Assembly: GCA_013813605.1 (NCBI GenBank)
Contig: JACCRL010000256.1
Coordinates: forward strand, 1-8,386
Reading direction: 5' to 3'
DNA: 8,386 nt
Source: Gemmatimonadaceae bacterium
GTDB lineage: Bacteria; Gemmatimonadota; Gemmatimonadetes; Gemmatimonadales; Gemmatimonadaceae
Shown: positions 1 through 6,846 of the stretch, one piece after another
How positions within the stretch are numbered: the stretch's first letter is position 1
How the letters are laid out: each line of letters begins with the position of its first letter
The notes under the pieces: generated by a model
Told to the model about the DNA's origin: nothing
Databases searched by the model: none
What the model saw: only the letters and a program-made list of their open reading frames with translations
Translations under genes and position numbers: made by a program

Positions 1-442
1 CGGAAACATCAACGTGATGACGATGATCGGTATCATCATGCTGATGGGCCTGGTGACGAAGATCGGAATCCTGCTCGTTGACTTTGCCAACCAGCAGCGG
101 GCGGGTGGCATGCAGCGCCTCGAGGCGCTGCTCACGGCGGGTCGTATCCGGCTGCGTCCGATCATCATGACCACGACCGCGATGATCTTCGGCATGATGC
201 CGCTCGCCCTTGCGATCGGCGCCGGCGCGGAGCAGCGCGCGCCAATGGCCCGCGCCGTCATCGGAGGTCTCATCACGTCGACGTTTCTCACGCTGTTCGT
301 GGTGCCGGTGATGTACGCGCTCCTCGAAGACTCCGGTTCCTACGCACGTCATAAGATTCCCGCCTCTCTCCGCAAGTGGCGGTTACGTCCCGGCCGAGCC
401 ACCGCTGGGCCGATTCCGACGGAACACCGCGATGCCGCCTGA
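1..442 (+). CDS. RND-family efflux pump permease, C-terminal fragment (5' end outside window)
   Basis: This is the last part of an inner-membrane, proton-driven RND transporter of the AcrB/MexB (HAE1) type, which exports drugs or other small molecules as part of a tripartite pump. The first whole codon is at base 2 and the frame is open at the left edge, so about 146 residues are seen. The fragment lines up with the end of AcrB: a hydrophobic helix matching TM11 (MIGIIMLMGLVTKIGILLVDF), the short loop with the RLRPIIMTT signature, a helix ending GMMPLAL, the small-residue IGAGAEQ loop, and a last helix ending FVVPVMYALLED matching TM12. A basic cytoplasmic tail of about 35 residues follows before TGA. 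Family assignment is firm; substrate cannot be told, because the periplasmic porter domains are outside the window. It is probably the end of a separate upstream operon. Confidence 0.93.
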   Translation, partial: GNINVMTMIGIIMLMGLVTKIGILLVDFANQQRAGGMQRLEALLTAGRIRLRPIIMTTTAMIFGMMPLALAIGAGAEQRAPMARAVIGGLITSTFLTLFVVPVMYALLEDSGSYARHKIPASLRKWRLRPGRATAGPIPTEHRDAA

Positions 443-517
443 AAGGGTGCGGTTCTGCCTCGCGCCCGAGTTCAGTACATTTGGTGCTTCCTGACGACCA
501 ACCTCCCCGGAAACTGA

Positions 518-1765
518 ATGGCGCAGTACAAGCTTGCGAAGCGGCCGGCCGGCGGTGAGAAGATCACCTTCGAGAAGGGCCAGCTGAATGTCCCTGACAA
601 TCCTGTAATTCCGTTCGTCGAGGGCGACGGCACCGGCCCCGACATCTGGCGCGCATCGGTGCGCGTGTTCGACGCCGCCGTAGAGAAGGCCTACTCCGGC
701 GAGAAGCGGATCGCCTGGATGGAGGTTTTCGCCGGGGAGAAGTCCTTCAGCCAATACAAGGACTGGCTGCCGCAGGAAACCATCGACGCGATGCAGGAAT
801 TCAGGGTGTCCATCAAGGGGCCCCTGACGACGCCCGTGGGTGGGGGGCTTCGCTCGCTGAACGTGACGCTGCGACAGGTCCTCGACCTCTACGCCTGCAT
901 CCGCCCGGTTCGTTACTTCGAGGGCGTCGGCGCGCCAGTGAAGGAGCCCGAAAAAGTGGATGTCGTAATCTTCCGGGAGAATACGGAGGATGTCTACGCC
1001 GGCATCGAGTGGAAGGCGGGCTCTGCTGAAGCGGAAAAGCTCGCCGCCTATCTGCGCAAGGAGTTCGGCAGTGAGATCCGCGAGAAATCGGCGCTCGGCA
1101 TCAAGCCGATGTCGGAGTTTGGTTCGAAGCGACTGGTCGAGATGGCAATCCGCTACGCTCTTGCCAAGGGACGCGAGTCAGTGACCTTGGTGCACAAGGG
1201 CAACATCATGAAGTTCACCGAGGGCGCGTTTCGAGACTGGGGCTACGAGGTGGCTCGTGAGATGTTCAGCGACCAGAGCTGCAGCGAGAGCGAGCTCGGC
1301 AAGGGAGGTTCGATGGCGCGCGCGGATTGCGTCGTAATTCGCGACCGTATCGCCGATTCGATGTTCCAGCAGCTGCTGCTGCGGCCGTCGGAGTATTCCG
1401 TCATCGCGACGCCCAATCTCAACGGCGATTATCTGAGCGACGCGGCGGCGGCGCAGGTCGGCGGGCTGGGCATCGCACCCGGCGGCAATGTCGGTGACGG
1501 CCTCGCCGTGTTCGAGGCGACACACGGGACCGCGCCCAAGTATGCGAACCTCGACAAGATCAATCCCGGCAGCGTGATCCTCTCGGGCGTTATGATGTTC
1601 GAGTACATGGGCTGGAATGAAGCGGCGTCGCTCATCGTAAAGGGGGTCGAGAGCGCGATCAAGTCACGCCGTGTCACGTATGACCTCGCGCGCCAGATGA
1701 AGCAGGCAACGGAAGTCTCCACCTCGGCGTTCGGCGACCAGGTGATCAAGGGGATGAAGGCCTAG
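518..1765 (+). CDS. icd: NADP-dependent isocitrate dehydrogenase
   Basis: Converts isocitrate to 2-oxoglutarate and CO2 in the TCA cycle, making NADPH in the cytoplasm. The product is 415 residues, against 416 in E. coli Icd, and the N-terminal numbering matches. Visible sites: GDGTGPD near 36-42; the substrate loop [16 protein letters not shown] with Ser113 (the residue phosphorylated by AceK in E. coli), Asn115 and Arg119; Arg129, Arg153 and Tyr160; Lys227 in VTLVHKGN; Asp280, Asp304 and Asp308 for the metal. Lys341-Tyr342 in GTAPKY, with Tyr388 and Arg392, match the E. coli NADP-specificity residues, so NADP rather than NAD is expected. The segment around 251-268 is shorter than in E. coli. 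No AceK gene is visible here. The ribosome-binding site is weak (GGAAA at 509-513), but the ATG fits the family length. pepA follows after 3 bases. Confidence 0.97.
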   Translation: MAQYKLAKRPAGGEKITFEKGQLNVPDNPVIPFVEGDGTGPDIWRASVRVFDAAVEKAYSGEKRIAWMEVFAGEKSFSQYKDWLPQETIDAMQEFRVSIKGPLTTPVGGGLRSLNVTLRQVLDLYACIRPVRYFEGVGAPVKEPEKVDVVIFRENTEDVYAGIEWKAGSAEAEKLAAYLRKEFGSEIREKSALGIKPMSEFGSKRLVEMAIRYALAKGRESVTLVHKGNIMKFTEGAFRDWGYEVAREMFSDQSCSESELGKGGSMARADCVVIRDRIADSMFQQLLLRPSEYSVIATPNLNGDYLSDAAAAQVGGLGIAPGGNVGDGLAVFEATHGTAPKYANLDKINPGSVILSGVMMFEYMGWNEAASLIVKGVESAIKSRRVTYDLARQMKQATEVSTSAFGDQVIKGMKA

Positions 1766-1768
1766 CGC

Positions 1769-3241
1769 ATGCTGACCGTGACCCTGAGCGCGGCCAATCC
1801 CTCGGAAGTCGGGACACCGCTGCTCGTCGTGGCGCTCGTGGAAAATCCGACGCTGAGTGGTATCGCCGCGCTCGACACCGCTGTCGCGGGAGCGCTCACG
1901 CGCACCATCGAGATGAAGGATTTCCGCGGCGCACGCGATGAAATGCTCCACCTTACCGGCGTCGCCAAGGGACCGAGGCGCCTGATGCTCATCGGCATGG
2001 GAGCGACGACCGACAGGCGGGCGTCGCTCAAGAGGGCAGCGACGCTGGCGGCCCGGCATGCACACCGGCTCGGTGTCGGCGAGATGACGTGGTATTCCGG
2101 ACAGATCACTGCCGAGGAAACGGAGGCCGTTGTTGTCGGATTGATCGCCGGGTCATGGGAGTACACCGAGCTCAAGTCGCAGCCTCCGGAAGCAGAGCGC
2201 AAGAAGCCGCTCGAGCGGGCGACGATACTCACCAGCAACACCGATGACAGCCGGCGCGGACTCGCCAATGGACAGGCAATTGGTGAGGGACAGAGCCTCG
2301 CGCGCCGCCTCGCGATGATGCCCGGCAACGTCTGCACGCCGGACCTGCTTGCGGAGACGGCGAGGGAGATCGGACAACGCCACGGAATGGAAGTGACGGT
2401 GCTGGGCCGCGCCGAGATGGAAGCGGAGGGGATGGGTTCCTTTCTGGCCGTCGCGCAGGGCACGCCGCAGGAGCCGAAGCTGGTCGTGCTCAAATACAAC
2501 GGCGGACCAGGCGGCCAGAAGCCGGTGATGCTGATTGGAAAGGGACTCTGCTTCGACAGCGGCGGCATCTCCATCAAGCCGGCTCAGGGGATGGAGTTCA
2601 TGAAGTTCGACATGTGCGGCGCGGCCGGAGTGCTCGGAGCGCTCGAAGCCGTCGGGCAAATGAAGTTGAACGTGAATGTCGTCGGCATGATCGGCGCCAC
2701 CACCAACATGCCGTCCGGCACGGCGATGAATCCCGGCGACGTGGTGAAGAGCCACTTCGGCAAGTTCATTGAGATCATCAACACCGACGCTGAAGGCCGG
2801 CTGGTTCTCGCCGACCTTCTTTCGTATGCGCGGCGTTTCAATCCGGATGTCGTGATCGATGCGGCGACGCTCACCGGCGCGTGCGTCATCGCCCTCGGCC
2901 ACGCTGCGACCGGAGTGTTCACGAACGACGACGCGCTGCTCGCGGAAGTTCTCGCCGCGGGGAAGAGAGCGGGCGAGCCGGGATGGCCGCTTCCGCTCTG
3001 GGACGAATACAAGGACCTGATCAAGTCCGACGTTGCCGACGTAAAGAATTCGGGCGGCCGGCCCGCCGGCGCGGTGACGGCGGCGCTTTTCCTCAAGGAG
3101 TTCGTGGAAGGTTTTCCGTGGGTGCACCTCGACATTGCCGGCACCGCGTATTCCGAGAGCGATCTCGTTACCATCCCGAAGGGACCAACCGGAGTTCCCA
3201 CGGGTACCTTCGTCGAATTCATTCGCGGGAGAATGCGCTGA
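1769..3241 (+). CDS. pepA: Leucyl aminopeptidase, M17 family (PepA type)
   Basis: A cytosolic di-metal aminopeptidase that removes N-terminal residues from peptides. At 490 residues it has the usual PepA length: a variable N-terminal domain (about 1-165) and a catalytic domain (about 175-490). The signature NTDAEGRL is at 338-345. All active-site residues are present at a constant offset of 8 from the bovine enzyme: metal ligands Lys258, Asp263, Asp281, Asp340 and Glu342, catalytic Lys270 and Arg344. E. coli PepA also binds DNA in Xer recombination and carAB control; nothing here tells whether this one does. The start is ATG 1769, 3 bases after the icd stop, with GAAGG (1756-1760) 8 bases upstream. 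The stop overlaps the proposed start of the next gene, so the three genes probably share a transcript. Confidence 0.97.
   Translation: MLTVTLSAANPSEVGTPLLVVALVENPTLSGIAALDTAVAGALTRTIEMKDFRGARDEMLHLTGVAKGPRRLMLIGMGATTDRRASLKRAATLAARHAHRLGVGEMTWYSGQITAEETEAVVVGLIAGSWEYTELKSQPPEAERKKPLERATILTSNTDDSRRGLANGQAIGEGQSLARRLAMMPGNVCTPDLLAETAREIGQRHGMEVTVLGRAEMEAEGMGSFLAVAQGTPQEPKLVVLKYNGGPGGQKPVMLIGKGLCFDSGGISIKPAQGMEFMKFDMCGAAGVLGALEAVGQMKLNVNVVGMIGATTNMPSGTAMNPGDVVKSHFGKFIEIINTDAEGRLVLADLLSYARRFNPDVVIDAATLTGACVIALGHAATGVFTNDDALLAEVLAAGKRAGEPGWPLPLWDEYKDLIKSDVADVKNSGGRPAGAVTAALFLKEFVEGFPWVHLDIAGTAYSESDLVTIPKGPTGVPTGTFVEFIRGRMR
3227..3232 (+). promoter_or_regulatory. Ribosome-binding site inside the pepA end that supports a CTG start for the next gene
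   Basis: The purine run GGGAGA lies in the last codons of pepA, 5 bases before CTG 3238. It is the best Shine-Dalgarno match near the start of the barrel-protein gene. The only other purine run, AAAAGGG at 3241-3247, is 14 bases from the alternative TTG 3262, which is long. GGAG can occur by chance in GC-rich DNA, so this is suggestive only. Confidence 0.4.
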
Positions 3242-5076
3242 AAAGGGCTTCGCAAATCTGGTTGACCCCTGCGCGCCTCGGCCTTGTGGCCGGGGCGGTT
3301 TTCTTTGCGGCTGCTGGTCCGGCGCGGGCACAGGCCGTACCGGCGCCCTCGAGCGAAGTGCCGATCCCAATCAAGCCAAAGACAGATACGACGCGGACCG
3401 ACAGCGCCGTCGTGCAGCGCGACACGATCCAGCCACCAGTCGGGCGGTTCAGCGATCCCGCCGCGTACGATGTCACACCACGCTACGAATGGAACCGCGC
3501 CGAGCTGTTCGCGACCGGAGCGCTAACGCTCATTGACCTGCTCGACCGTATTCCAGAGCTGACGACGTTTCGTTCGGGGTGGATCGCCACTCCCCAGGTC
3601 GCCGCGATGAACGGCGATTTCCGGCGCGTGCGCGTTTTCTACGACGACATCGAGATCGACAATCTCGACCCGCGCACCGGCGGGATCCTCGATCTCGCAA
3701 GCATCCAGATATGGACACTCGAGCGGCTGACGATCGAGCGCGGCGCCAATGAAGTTCGCCTCTTCCTGCGGTCGTGGCGCGTTGAACGCACGACGCCATA
3801 CACGCGCGTCGACATCGCGACCGGCAACGAAGACACCAATCTCTACCGCGGCTTCTATGGGAAGAGGTTCGGCCGCGGGCAGATACTACAGCTTGCCGGC
3901 CAGCAGTACGGAACGACGAGCTCGCGGTTCGCCGGGAGCGGCGACGGCCTTTCAACGCTGGGGCGCGTCGGGATAGCGCGTGACTCCTGGTCCGTTGACG
4001 CATTCTTCAACCGCAGCCGCGCTACGCGCGCCGGGCAGCCGTCGATGGTGCCAACCAGGCCCGGCATCGCTCCGCTCGACGCGACCTATACAAACGCCTA
4101 CATACGTGGCGCAATCGGCGCGCGCGATGCGGGGCCATGGCTGCAGCTCACCGCCGCGTCGATCGGTTTCAAGGGCTCCGCAAGCCGCGGGAGGTCGACC
4201 TCCTCGACGGTGCCTGCGTCGCTCGACACGACGGAGACGCGTCTCTCGGAGGCGCAGTACAATCTGGCGGGAGGAATCTCTCGCGGGCCCGTGCGGATCG
4301 AGCTTCGCGACCGGCTTCGGACGCTGGGCGGCAACAGTTTCAACAATGTGTCGGCGCGTGCCGACCTCGAAGCGGGGAGACTCGTGGGAAGCCTCTTCGC
4401 CGAGCGCGACGGCTGGCGTGGCACGACGCTGCTGGAGGCTGGCGCCCGGTTGCAGCCGCTGCCGTTCTTCGCGGTGAGCGGCGCAGTTTCGCGGACAACG
4501 TCCGGCTCGCTGCCGTCGCTCCTTCCCGGCAGCATCGCTGCCCGCGCGGAAGCGGGCGTTCGACTGCGCGGTCCATGGCTCACGCTCGGAGCGATTACGC
4601 GCGACACGACCTACGTCGCCCCCCCGATCGTTTACGACACGCTGCTCCTGTCCGACTCGCGCGAGAGGTCGACGGGGCTGATCGCGTCGCTGCGCGGACC
4701 ATTATGGAAAGGAATTGGAGTGGACGCATACATCACGCGCTGGGACCGTGAGCGACCGTACCAGCCCCGATATATAAGTCGCTCGGAGCTGAACTTTGCC
4801 AGCGATTTCCTCAGGCGGTTCCCGCGCGGAGAGCTGAGCGTTCGTGCCGCCGCGATATTCGAATCACGCGGGACGGTCGTGTTCCCGCTCGGGGCAGAAG
4901 ATACCGACGCGGCGGGAAGCAAGGTGCTGTCGGCGCTGCTCGAGGTCCGCATTATGCGCGCGGTTGTGAGCTACCAGCAGCGCAACATTCTCGCCTATCC
5001 CTACACCCAGGTGCCGGGGTTCATGATGCCCCGTGTGCTCGCCATATACGGCGTGCGGTGGGAGTTCTGGAATTGA
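3238..5076 (+). CDS. TonB-plug domain outer-membrane beta-barrel protein (TonB-dependent receptor-like)
   Basis: Probably an outer-membrane receptor or channel taking up an unknown ligand. Numbering from CTG 3238 gives 612 residues, short for a TonB-dependent receptor. A signal peptide is visible: KR at 2-3, a hydrophobic core around 14-27 and a PARA|QA cleavage site after residue 31. A Pro/Thr/Asp-rich linker follows and contains DSAVV (55-59), which loosely resembles a TonB box. Residues about 95-190 read as a plug domain (LLDRIPEL, then VRVFYDDIEI, then LERLTIERGANEVRLFL). The rest has alternating, aromatic-rich strands as in a barrel and ends in VRWEFWN, so the usual terminal Phe is two residues early. 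No ATG lies in frame near the start. CTG 3238, overlapping the pepA TGA, has the best ribosome-binding site; TTG 3262 also leaves a working signal peptide (MTPARLG...). GTG 3286 would cut into it. The ligand cannot be named. Confidence 0.8.
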   Translation: MKRASQIWLTPARLGLVAGAVFFAAAGPARAQAVPAPSSEVPIPIKPKTDTTRTDSAVVQRDTIQPPVGRFSDPAAYDVTPRYEWNRAELFATGALTLIDLLDRIPELTTFRSGWIATPQVAAMNGDFRRVRVFYDDIEIDNLDPRTGGILDLASIQIWTLERLTIERGANEVRLFLRSWRVERTTPYTRVDIATGNEDTNLYRGFYGKRFGRGQILQLAGQQYGTTSSRFAGSGDGLSTLGRVGIARDSWSVDAFFNRSRATRAGQPSMVPTRPGIAPLDATYTNAYIRGAIGARDAGPWLQLTAASIGFKGSASRGRSTSSTVPASLDTTETRLSEAQYNLAGGISRGPVRIELRDRLRTLGGNSFNNVSARADLEAGRLVGSLFAERDGWRGTTLLEAGARLQPLPFFAVSGAVSRTTSGSLPSLLPGSIAARAEAGVRLRGPWLTLGAITRDTTYVAPPIVYDTLLLSDSRERSTGLIASLRGPLWKGIGVDAYITRWDRERPYQPRYISRSELNFASDFLRRFPRGELSVRAAAIFESRGTVVFPLGAEDTDAAGSKVLSALLEVRIMRAVVSYQQRNILAYPYTQVPGFMMPRVLAIYGVRWEFWN

Positions 5077-5102
5077 CAAATGTCGTTGCCGCTTCATAGC
5101 TT
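5073..5102 (+). promoter_or_regulatory. Candidate sigma-70-type promoter for the yicC operon
   Basis: A perfect -35 hexamer TTGACA (5073-5078) overlaps the last codon and stop of the barrel gene. The best -10 candidates are TAGCTT (5097-5102, 18-base spacer, keeping the TA....T positions) or CATAGC (5095-5100, 16-base spacer); both are weak. Transcription would start near 5107-5110, leaving only about 5-8 bases before ATG 5115. That fits the absence of a Shine-Dalgarno sequence ahead of yicC. This rests on pattern matching alone. Confidence 0.4.
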
Positions 5103-5108
5103 AGCGGC
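5088..5108. repeat. 6-bp perfect inverted repeat with 9-base loop over the putative -10 region
   Basis: GCCGCT (5088-5093) and AGCGGC (5103-5108) are exact reverse complements flanking TCATAGCTT. The repeat is centred at 5098, inside the candidate -10 element, and ends six bases before the yicC ATG. It could be an operator for a dimeric repressor, or a small hairpin in read-through RNA. It has no following T run, so it is not a typical intrinsic terminator. A 6-bp GC-rich repeat can arise by chance. Confidence 0.45.
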
Positions 5109-5114
5109 CTTCAC

Positions 5115-5993
5115 ATGATCTCCAGCATGACCGGCTTCGGGGCCGCCGAAGGGACAATCGGAGCCGCTCGCCTGAGCGTCGAAATCCGCTCGGTCAACCA
5201 CCGCTTCTTCAGCCCCAGCCTCAAGCTCCCGTCCGTCTTTTCCCGCTGGGAGGGAGATGTCCGGGAGGCCATTAAGCAGAAGATCTCGCGGGGGCACATT
5301 ACGCTTACCGTCCGCATCGTGCGCGACGAGAGCGCCGAGGCGCCCGTTGTGGACGAAGTTCGATTCACGCGCTACCTCGCCAGCCTTAGAGCGCTAAAGG
5401 AAAAACACGGCGTGAGCGGGGAAGTCGATCTCGCCACCGTGCTTCGCCTTCCTGATGTCGTCGCCACGCCGGGCGAGGAGTTCAACGACTCGGCCGCGGC
5501 ACCTCTTCTCGCCCTTGTCTCACGCGCGGTCGACGCACTCTCAGCGATGCGGCGCGCGGAGGGGACCCAACTGAGATCGTTCCTGCTCGAGCGGGCCGGG
5601 TCGATTGAGACTTCGCTCGCACGAATCGAGAAGCGCGCGCCTGTCCGGCTCAGGGAGCAGCACGAAAGAATTCGCCGGACCGTCGCGGACCTCGTTGGCG
5701 AATCGGGCGCCGATCCGCAGCGGATCGCCCAGGAAGTCGCCATTCTCGCCGACAAGCTCGACGTCTCGGAGGAGATGGACCGCTTTCGCGCCCACCTCGT
5801 TTCCTTTCGCAACACCCTTGGTAACTCCACGCCGGAGCCGGTGGGGAAGAAGCTCGGCTTCATCCTCCAGGAGATGCTTCGCGAAGCCAACACCACCGGC
5901 AGCAAGGCAAACGATGCCGCAATCCTCCAGGATGTGATTCTCATCAAGGAAGAGCTCGAGCGCATTCGCGAGCAGGTCGAGAACCTCGAATGA
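5115..5993 (+). CDS. yicC: YicC/YloC family endoribonuclease
   Basis: A member of the YicC family, which in E. coli is an endoribonuclease acting on RNA including small RNAs; the physiological role is still poorly defined. The product is 292 residues, close to the E. coli length. It opens with the family signature MISSMTGFG, followed by VEIRSVNHRFF (22-32) and the basic helix region REAIKQKISRGH. The N-terminal domain runs to about 155. The C-terminal DUF1732 region (about 208-292) contains ILADKLDVSEEMDR, VGKKLGFILQEMLREANT and GSKANDA, ending in a charged helix IKEELERIREQVENLE. The start at ATG 5115 fits the signature (family proteins start MI.SMTGFG); the second ATG at 5127 would remove conserved residues. 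No ribosome-binding site is visible. It overlaps gmk by four bases (ATGA), an arrangement suggesting coupled translation, and the yicC–gmk pairing is common in bacteria. Confidence 0.95.
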   Translation: MISSMTGFGAAEGTIGAARLSVEIRSVNHRFFSPSLKLPSVFSRWEGDVREAIKQKISRGHITLTVRIVRDESAEAPVVDEVRFTRYLASLRALKEKHGVSGEVDLATVLRLPDVVATPGEEFNDSAAAPLLALVSRAVDALSAMRRAEGTQLRSFLLERAGSIETSLARIEKRAPVRLREQHERIRRTVADLVGESGADPQRIAQEVAILADKLDVSEEMDRFRAHLVSFRNTLGNSTPEPVGKKLGFILQEMLREANTTGSKANDAAILQDVILIKEELERIREQVENLE

Positions 5994-6637
5994 ACCCGTT
6001 TCCGGTGATTCTCTCGTCTCCCTCGGGTGGCGGAAAAACGACGATCGCGATGAAGCTGCTGGAGGCGCGGGACGACGTTGGGTACTCGGTTTCCTGTACG
6101 ACCCGGGCACCCCGCGAGGGCGAACGAGAGGGTAGGGATTATTACTTCCGATCCAGGGAAGACTTTGAGCAGGGCCGCCAGCGCGGCGAATTCGCCGAAT
6201 CCGCCGAGGTTCACGGTCAGCTTTACGGCACTTTGCGCTCCGAGGTGGAGCGCGTGATCAGCGAGGGACGCCACGTCGTCATGGACATCGACGTGCAGGG
6301 GGCGAAGCAGTTCATGACCGCTTTCCCACATTCGGTCCTCATCTTCATCCTCCCGCCGTCCGCGGAGGTCATGATCGGCCGCCTTAAGGCGAGGGGCAGC
6401 GAGGACAACAAGTCCCTCGTTCGCCGCCTGAAGAGTGCCAAAGAGGAACTGAAAGCAGTAGATTTCTATCAGTACGTCATCGTCAACGATCGGATCGAGG
6501 CCGCGGTGAGCGCCGTTTCCTCGATCGTCGAAGCCGAGGAGTATCGCCGGACACGCGTGGGAGGACTTTCTTCCCGCCTCGCGGACCTGATGGGCGGCGT
6601 GGAGCGGGCGATCGATCATCATTCAAAGGGGCAGTGA
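5990..6637 (+). CDS. gmk: Guanylate kinase
   Basis: Phosphorylates GMP (and dGMP) to GDP with ATP in the cytoplasm, an essential step in guanine nucleotide supply. The product is 215 residues, slightly longer than E. coli Gmk (207). The P-loop SSPSGGGKTT is at 9-18 with Lys16 and Thr17; Ser10 replaces the first Gly of the canonical GPSGAGKS motif. The GMP-binding part follows: VSCTTRAPREGEREGRDYYF at 34-53 (Ser35, Arg39 and Arg42 expected to contact GMP), then GEFAESAEVHGQLYGT with Glu70 and Tyr79, and the Walker-B-like VVMDIDVQGA at 96-105. The lid with its Arg residues is around 131-146 (RLKARGSEDN ... RRL). It starts inside the yicC stop (ATGA, 5990-5993) with no strong ribosome-binding site of its own, and its TGA shares one base with the rpoZ ATG, so it sits in a coupled operon. 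Confidence 0.97.
   Translation: MNPFPVILSSPSGGGKTTIAMKLLEARDDVGYSVSCTTRAPREGEREGRDYYFRSREDFEQGRQRGEFAESAEVHGQLYGTLRSEVERVISEGRHVVMDIDVQGAKQFMTAFPHSVLIFILPPSAEVMIGRLKARGSEDNKSLVRRLKSAKEELKAVDFYQYVIVNDRIEAAVSAVSSIVEAEEYRRTRVGGLSSRLADLMGGVERAIDHHSKGQ
6626..6631 (+). promoter_or_regulatory. Ribosome-binding site of rpoZ
   Basis: AAGGGG lies in the last codons of gmk, five bases before ATG 6637 and two before GTG 6634. The better spacing favours ATG 6637 as the rpoZ start, giving a TGATG stop/start overlap with gmk. Confidence 0.55.
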
Positions 6638-6846
6638 TGCAGGTTTTCATTCCGACCGAAGTAGCCAAGCACGCCACCAACAAGTATCTGGGCGTTCTCG
6701 TCGCCGCGAAGTACGCGCGCGTGCTGAATGAGTTCCCGCGCGACCGTTCAGCGCCGGGCGAGAAGAAGCTGACCACCCGCGCTCTCGAAGAGCTCACCGA
6801 CGGCGACGTGGAATACCGCGTCATACCGCGCCGCCGCACGGAGTAG
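6637..6846 (+). CDS. rpoZ: DNA-directed RNA polymerase omega subunit
   Basis: The small subunit that helps the beta' subunit fold and join RNA polymerase. From ATG 6637 it is 69 residues, in the usual size range. Family features: PTEVAKHATNKY near 6-17, the conserved helix LVAAKYAR at 21-28 (compare LVAARRAR in E. coli), and TTRALEEL at 46-53 (compare the T..AL.E. segment of E. coli omega). A short basic tail RRRTE follows. GTG 6634, immediately upstream, would add only one Met; ATG is preferred for spacing to AAGGGG. The position between gmk and coaBC is the classic one for rpoZ in many phyla and supports the call. The stop TAG at 6844-6846 lies next to coaBC, whose start is unclear, so the rpoZ 3' end may matter for coaBC translation. 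Confidence 0.93.
   Translation: MQVFIPTEVAKHATNKYLGVLVAAKYARVLNEFPRDRSAPGEKKLTTRALEELTDGDVEYRVIPRRRTE

Noticed and set aside
433..453. Possible terminator hairpin at the end of the RND gene (CCGC ... GCGG)
   Set aside because: The stem is only 4-5 bp and no T run follows.
453..481. Possible promoter before icd (TTCTGC, 17 bases, TACATT)
   Set aside because: The -10 matches 4 of 6 positions but the -35 only 2 of 6. A promoter is expected in this 75-base gap, but this match is too weak to annotate.
2881..3237. Upstream extension of the barrel-protein frame inside pepA
   Set aside because: It is open by chance: the residues are Arg-rich and would put about 120 residues before a clear signal peptide.
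2153..3370. Long minus-strand open frame of about 405 codons opposite pepA
   Set aside because: It lies antisense to a pepA with all catalytic residues, is rich in Arg/His/Pro as expected from the mirrored codon pattern of GC-rich DNA, and shows no recognisable domain.
4771..4778. AT-rich TATATAAG inside the barrel gene, resembling a -10 box
   Set aside because: No -35 partner lies at suitable spacing, and it falls in the middle of a coding region with no gene starting nearby.
5372..6622. Long minus-strand open frame of about 416 codons opposite yicC and gmk
   Set aside because: It crosses two well-supported genes on the other strand and its sequence is a Ser/Arg-rich shadow with no motif.
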